From positions 62,001 to 126,000 of the forward strand of contig VWND01000037.1 of the NCBI GenBank assembly GCA_009599575.1: a stretch of 64,000 nt of DNA. The letters run 5' to 3'. Positions 59,177-64,000 of the stretch are shown here, piece by piece. The notes beneath the pieces are model-generated. The model saw only the letters and a program-made list of their open reading frames with translations, was not told where the DNA came from and made no database searches. A program made the position numbers and the translations under genes. Numbering within the stretch: the stretch's first letter is position 1; each line of letters starts with the position of its first letter. The stretch comes from Blumeriella jaapii. Its lineage: Eukaryota; Ascomycota; Leotiomycetes; Helotiales; Drepanopezizaceae.

Positions 59177-59715
59177 TCAATCTTCGTCGTCGCTCTCGCT
59201 AACCTCTGGAGGAGCGAGTTTAGCAAGAATGGTCTTCACGCTCATGCCGCGACTTCACCGTCGATATCGTCGCCGAGAGGATTTTCAAGCAGCATCCTGT
59301 CGTTCTCCAGGAAATCATCACCAAGTCCTGCTCCGAGACGCTGGACCACCGCTCTACGTAGATAGGGACCCATGGCAGCCAGTATGTGTGAGATGACAGA
59401 TTCGTGGTACTCACCAGGCGTTGTCCACAGCCTATTCATCTCCGTTGTCTCCCTAACTTTCTGCCAGCCGAGTGCCATTTCCCTGTGTGCTTCGATAACA
59501 CAGAGCCAGTAATGGAAATACCAATACGGCTCGTGGCGGATACTTTCGTTCATGAGTGCGAACTGCTATTCGTCGAGTCTCCCACCCCCAGACACCCTGG
59601 GCAACAAACAGAAGTCGCAATTGTCAAATGCTTCCTCCATGTAGGTGGCCATGGGAAGCCCATGGCCCACAGTCCACATCAGCGAATAGCCATCTCCGCC
59701 AAACGTCGCCCTCGT
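59177..59715 (-). pseudogene. Decayed gene of unknown function
   Basis: The minus strand reads as one protein with two lesions. From 59715: FGGDGYSLMWTVGHGLP, MEEAFDNCDFCLLPR, then an in-frame TAG (59566-59568), then NESIRHEPYWYFHYW, EAHREMALGWQKV, GEYHESVISHILAAMGPYL, LENPLGDDIDGEV. Near 59245 the frame must shift to continue with MSVKTILAKLAPPEVSESDDED and a stop at 59177; an acidic tail like this is typical of a true C-terminus. No start codon is seen at the 5' end, and a 30-nt GT...AG stretch spanning the TAG is too short for a normal intron. Family not recognised. A real gene with sequence errors is the alternative. Confidence 0.4.
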
Positions 59716-60037
59716 TCAAACAGCAGGGGCTCGGAAGGAATACAAAGCCTACTGTAGATATTGATCACAAGCGAGAAAGCCACAGCACCGACATATTCCA
59801 AGTGGCTTCAGATTCCAGTGGACAGCCATACCCAGACCAGGTTCAACGAACTGAAATGGTAGGTGGAATTGTATTTTTGCTCGCTTTTGCCCCAATCTCA
59901 TTTTCTAGCATAAGGTAAGGTATGCTACCAACCCCTCCGCAGCAACTAAACGGCATGCCTTGAACTCGACAAACCCAACCGCCTAGCCCATATGGTATGC
60001 TCTGATACCTCGCGCTTTCCCAGCTGCCTAAAAAACC

Positions 60038-60544
60038 TCACTTTGCAATTGAGGGATCAACGCAGATCAACGGGTGGACAGCATGCACCTATTCACGCTT
60101 CAACATCTCATCTCATCTCATCTTGACCTCAACCCCCCGGAGGAGATTGGCTCGAAGAATGCAGAGGGAGAAGTCAGACTCACCACAAACGGCGCATAGT
60201 GACAACAAGCAGGCTTCTCTCCAGACGCCGTGCATGAGTAACGAGTGTAAGGCGGGGCCACCTTATCCGAGAGGACGTGCTGAGTGGTGCCTGCTACATA
60301 TCAGTACGCATTTCGACTGTCCAGATTGCGAGGACGAAGAAAGAGAGGGGCGTGATGAGACAAAGGCGAGAGGTTCAGAAGGGGAGGAAGGGGGAGAGCC
60401 ACAGTTGTGTCCAGCCTGCTGGCTATCGATTTCCGCACAGCATCCTCCGAACTGGTTGGTCGAGCACTGGAACCACGGGCTGTTGCGCACAGTGAGGGCC
60501 GTGGCCGTTGAGAGAAGGACGGGGAGGGTCAAGAAGTGCTTCAT
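60038..60544 (-). CDS. Hydrophobin-like small secreted cysteine-rich protein
   Basis: Three exons on the minus strand: 60403-60544, 60184-60290, 60038-60088; product 99 aa. A signal peptide (MKHFLTLPVLLSTATAL) is followed by eight Cys in hydrophobin order: FQC, GGCC, GHNC, YSC, PACC, LIC, i.e. C-x7-CC-x11-C-x18-C-x8-CC-x14-C, then a short end (VDPSIAK). Both introns matter: the first (112 nt) has a weak donor GTGGCT but a TACTGAT branch and GTAGCAG acceptor, and rebuilds one Cys codon across the junction; the second (95 nt) has GTGAGT and AATAG. A TATA box lies 100 bp upstream. Hydrophobins self-assemble at air-water surfaces and coat spores and hyphae. The x7 and x14 spacings are off from standard class II (x9-10, x10), so a related effector-like family is possible. 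Confidence 0.6.
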
Positions 60545-60644
60545 TTTGTCGGTTCCTGACTTGTGCACTTGGTCGGACGGAAATGTGTGTGATGTCGAAG
60601 TTAGCGGTGAGGGCACAGAATGAGTTGGATGTTCTCGACCAGCC

Positions 60645-60652
60645 TATATATA
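60645..60652 (-). promoter_or_regulatory. TATA box of the hydrophobin-like gene
   Basis: TATATATA about 100 bp upstream of the ATG at 60544 on the minus strand; it supports the minus-strand reading of this locus over the plus-strand 166-aa frame. Confidence 0.5.
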
Positions 60653-62051
60653 CTTTTTCGTCCAGCGGGGACAAGTCAGCGGCGGGAGCTACGTGAGAAG
60701 AAGGAACCGATCTCACGTACTCGGCGATCCCCCCCCTGCCTCCAGCTTCTATGACATACCGTCTCGCAGTGTGCAAACTAAATCTGTTTAGCAGCCAGTC
60801 GTCAGCCCGGCAATAGCACAGTCGTGGCCAGAGAGAGGCGGAAAAAAAACGTCCTCATGCAGTAATCATGGCTTGAGGTTACTTGCCCTAGAGTGGTAGG
60901 ACCCCTTTGAGCGGATGCTTCGGATAAACTCTTACAGCCACGTCGTAAAGTACCGCACGTGTACTGTACGGTACAGTAACATTCAAGAGCTGACTAAGCT
61001 TATTAACTCCAAGGAAGACTAAACATCATTAGCCTGCCGACGTTATTAGTGGTACAGTAGGAGCTATTGCGGGGTGGCATCTAAGAACTAAGAAGCTGTC
61101 CGTGGCTTCCGCAACGTTATTTTCTCCGGGCCTGGGCGCGAGACAGGGGGAGATCTACTTGTACGTTTGTACGTTTGTACATTTGTACATTGGTACACTT
61201 GTACATTTCTTCACTTGTACATTTCTACATTTGTATATTTCTACAATTGTACATTTATACATTTGTACGAAAGCGAAACACAAACCAAACCGTGCTGTCA
61301 AAGCGAGGCTGAACGTGCACAGGGGGTACGCAGCGCTACGTGAATCGATCCAGCTCGTTCCAATTCCGCAATGCGGCGCGGAACAGCGTAATCTTTTACG
61401 AGAACTGTACTCCACGAAGTCGCGCCGCGAGGATTGGAGCTGAACTGGCCGCCGTCAGCAGATGATCCTGGAGCGAGGAATGGCGAATCACGCTGTTACA
61501 CGGCTGCGCGGTCTCAGCTAAGGACTCTGGACGGCGGTGGACGTGAAGGCGCTGAAGCTGAACGTGGGATGTATCCGGACCGTGTGAAGGTTGTGGTGGA
61601 ATCAGAACGAGGACGGACGTCGGTGCAGCGGATTCTGACCGCTGGCTGCGATCCAAGAGGATCGATGTCCCGCTCTCGCAAGCTCAAACAGACGTCCAAC
61701 GGATGTCAATGTTATGTTCAGAGAAACCAGTCAAGGCTTCACCTTGCTTCACCTTGCTCTCTCTCTCTCTCGCTCTTGACATTCCACAAGTGCGGGCGCC
61801 CTTGAGCTCCGTCCCGTGATCTGATGTTTTCTTTCTCTCGGTTAACTGGAAAGGGGCGCGCCCTACCCCGCCGCTGCCACCTCTTTTCGGCTTCTTGATG
61901 ACATCACCACAACAAACCCCATCTCCAATGCGCATTCTTCCCCATCATCTTTCCTTGACATGCAAGCTCCATCCACCATCCATCATTCAATCCATCATCT
62001 ACCATCCACGCCCCCAGATCTAAGATCAACCCCCCCAACCGCTTCTTCACC
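60653..62051. other. Intergenic
   Basis: Contains a GTAC palindrome cluster (GTGTACTGTACGGTACAGTA, 60958-60977) and a 10-bp minisatellite (61159-61269). The 123-aa plus-strand frame at 61434-61805 has no domain. The end is CT-rich leader of the next gene. Confidence 0.4.
61159..61269. repeat. Imperfect 9-10 bp minisatellite (TTGTACATT)n
   Basis: About eleven units alternate TTGTACATTT, TTGTACGTTT, TTCTACATTT and similar. Confidence 0.8.
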
Positions 62052-62421
62052 ATGTCAGCAAACCCCAACACCGACACCAACAAAGCACCAAGCATGCTCG
62101 CCGGCCACGCCCAATACGCAAAGGGCTACGTCGAAGAAACCGTATCTCTGCCCCCTCTCTCCCTCGCCCGTCCCCAACCACGGCCCGACTAACCACTCCG
62201 CCCTCCAGATCGGCAACGCAACATCCTCCCCCTCCTGGCAAGCCAGCGGCAAAGCCGACGCCTCCGCCGGTCTCGCGGAGATGAAAGCCGCGTCGGCGCA
62301 GCAGGAGGGCAAGCCGGCCGCGAGCGGGCTCGGCGGGAAGGTGGAGGAGCTGGCGGGCCGGGTCGCGGGCTGCGAGGGGATGGAGAAGGAGGGCGCCGAG
62401 AGGCAGGAGAAGGCGAGCTGA
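62052..62421 (+). CDS. CsbD-like small stress protein
   Basis: Two exons (62052-62141 and 62209-62421; intron GTATCT...CCTCCAG) give a 100-aa hydrophilic protein. The start MSANPNTDTNKAPSMLAGHA leads to a CsbD-like core: GYVEET-IGNATSSPSWQASGKAD, then a second, shorter repeat-like part with GLGGKVEELAGRVAGCEGMEKEG. Fungal members are annotated as CsbD-like or mismatch/cruciform-DNA-recognition proteins, are often very abundant in resting cells or under stress, and have no known enzyme activity. The CT-rich leader and ACC-ATG context suggest strong expression. The intron interrupts the CsbD motif at the usual place. Confidence 0.8.
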
Positions 62422-63632
62422 GGGGCCCAGGCAGGGCCGGAAGGTCCGTCGTGGTTGTGATGGAGCTGTATCTTCGCGGAACGAGGTTCATCGTCGAGAA
62501 GGCGTGCACTGTTTTCTGTATGTACCGTGATACCGATGCTACAGTAAGTGCTTCAATCTCCCGCCTTTGTTTTCATATTTTTTTTTTGGTATGCCACGCA
62601 TGTCACTTTCGAGCTGCCTTTTCTCCGCAACTCTGCGCTCCTTGTGCCAGGGGAAGCTCTAAAGCGTCGTCTGTTCGCTTGCAAAAGCTCGAGTCTTCAA
62701 CCACACGTCAGGCTCACGCAACTCGGTCAATTTGCCATGGAAGAAAAGAAAGGAAAAGAAAAACCAAAAGGCTACTGGCTCCTTGAAAAGAACAAGCTAC
62801 GACGCCTTGGTACCAAAAAGGCATCTTGTCGAATGGAAAGGGCATTTGCCTAGGTACCTGACTCAGCCTCCTCACCACACACAAGACCACGGAGCATGGA
62901 AACACAGCCAGCCAGCCAGCCAACCAGCCAACCTACAAAACGTTGCAGAAACATCTACCTACACATGCACACAGCCCCATGATCAGGCTCCAACCCAGGG
63001 CGGAGCCGTGTGAGAGAGACACAGTCACACACGCAGAAGGAGGAGAAGCGTGTACGTTTGCACCTATGTATGTACGTACGTACCTATGTGGCTGGATTGG
63101 AAGGTCTGTTGGATCTGTGCTTTTCTATCTTTTCTCGTCCTCCGATTCTTATCCTCATCCGTTTGCTAGGTACACGACACGAGCTAGGTATACAAATGCT
63201 TTTCTTCCCACCAACCATCGAACCGCAGCTCTTGCGTCCCAGCGAACCCCCCCCACCCCCTCCCGAAAAGTCTATCATATCCATCCATTCATCGTTCATG
63301 CTACTCTCCTCTCCTCCCAGTATTTTGTCCATCTGTCGTGTTTCATTTTGGCTCGCTTGGCTACGAAAACGAAAAAAGGGGAATATGTAAAGCCGCGAGC
63401 GGCGAGCGGCAAGCCGTCTCCTGACGAGGACCCGCGCAAAGAAGAAGAATAAAACCAACAACAACAAGCAAAAGCAACAATCTACTATCTACAGGTGCCA
63501 AATCAGCCAAGCCTCAGAAATTTTGTATCGTCGTCTATCCATCCATCGCACCAGTCTGGTTCCTCAAGAACCTCTTCCAGGTGACTGCCCATTCTAAACT
63601 CTAGAGTGAAGTGGAGTGGAGTGGATGCTTCT
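62422..63632. other. Intergenic between two convergent genes
   Basis: Contains the 3' flanks of both neighbours, an (AGCC)n run (62908-62932) and GTACGTACGTACC (63071-63083). No further gene is supported. Confidence 0.4.
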
Positions 63633-64000
63633 TCAGGCACCCTGAGCCAACTCATGCAACTTGGCCTTCTCCTCCGGCGTCAACTGTTCAAAAATCGCGT
63701 TGAAGCCCGCCAGATCCTCACGTCCAGCTCGGATGAAGAAGTCAATCAGGTATGCCTGCGTCTCGTCGTCCCGCTGTCTCATGAACGACCCTTGTCCCTC
63801 CCCGTATGCCATCAACTCAGCCTTCGTGGCGCCCAAGCCCAGATCCAGGACGTTGTGGACATCCTCCCAGCTATCGTCTTCGGCTTCCTCATCGGCGAAC
63901 TCTTGGGCCGCAGCGGCGGCGGCAAGGGAGTTGGCGTGTCCGGATGCGGAAAGCAGTTCCTCAATGAGGACTTTGATGATCTTGAGAGGGGCTGGGATGA
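63633..64000 (-). CDS. KAP114: Importin-9/Kap114-type karyopherin, C-terminus only
   Basis: Partial; the gene continues past the right edge. The visible 121 residues read KIIKVLIEELLSASGHANSL, an acidic FADEEAEDDSWEDV, then LDLGLGATKAELMAYGEG, DDETQAYLIDFFIRA and a last helix LTPEEKAKLHELA before the stop at 63633. Acidic insert, LDLGLG-x-TK-x-ELM and DDETQ-x-YL-x-x-FF are the closing features of fungal Kap114/importin-9, which imports histones H2A-H2B, TBP and other cargo into the nucleus. No intron occurs in this part. Confidence 0.75.
   Translation of the reverse strand, partial: IPAPLKIIKVLIEELLSASGHANSLAAAAAAQEFADEEAEDDSWEDVHNVLDLGLGATKAELMAYGEGQGSFMRQRDDETQAYLIDFFIRAGREDLAGFNAIFEQLTPEEKAKLHELAQGA

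Noticed and set aside
60123..60623. 166-aa frame on the plus strand
   Set aside because: The minus strand gives a spliced signal-peptide protein with hydrophobin-type cysteines and a TATA box; the plus frame has no domain.

Overview
The window looks like filamentous-ascomycete (Pezizomycotina) chromosomal DNA. Genes carry short introns (about 45-200 nt) with GT/AG ends and CTAAC/CTGAC-type branch sites. There are Zn2Cys6 regulators, a fungal P2-type plasma-membrane H+-ATPase, a hydrophobin-like secreted protein, and retrotransposons decayed in the manner of RIP (many stop codons, CpA/TpG scarce while CpG survives). A Eurotiomycete relative is plausible but the species cannot be fixed from this window.

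Layout. (1) 1-11.3 kb is a very AT-rich island of dead retroelements: a Ty1/copia gag-protease-integrase relic on the minus strand (1-2.4 kb), a Ty3/gypsy RT-RNase H-integrase relic on the plus strand (3-6.2 kb), and LTR-like direct repeats. (2) 11.3-15.4 kb is a transition without a gene I can support. (3) 15.4-24 kb is a gene island: hexose transporter, tRNA-Trp, a Zn2Cys6 regulator and a second MFS transporter. (4) 24.8-37 kb is mostly gene-poor, GC-rich and full of simple repeats and GTAC-centred palindromes; it holds one unknown small gene and one gene encoding only the DNA-binding half of a Tc1/mariner-type transposase. (5) 37.3-40.7 kb is a PMA1-type H+-ATPase with an unusual C-terminus. 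(6) 45.6-47.9 kb is a ten-exon Zn2Cys6 (ARCA-like) regulator with a one-base frameshift in a G6 run. (7) 50-51.3 kb is a sugar-porter pseudogene whose middle is replaced by a retrotransposon integrase fragment. (8) 53.5-64 kb is a second gene island: CAX-type cation/H+ exchanger, MOSC (mARC-like) protein, a decayed unknown gene, a hydrophobin-like gene, a CsbD-like stress protein and the 3' end of an importin-9/Kap114 gene cut by the window edge.

How the genes relate. Five products are membrane or surface proteins (hexose uptake, MFS export or uptake, proton pumping, Ca2+/H+ exchange, secreted hydrophobin-like coat). The C6 regulator at 19.7 kb and the MFS transporter 400 bp downstream are on the same strand and may form a regulator-transporter pair. 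There is no recognisable biosynthetic gene cluster. All exon models were worked out by eye from splice signals and family knowledge and have not been checked by alignment or RNA data.
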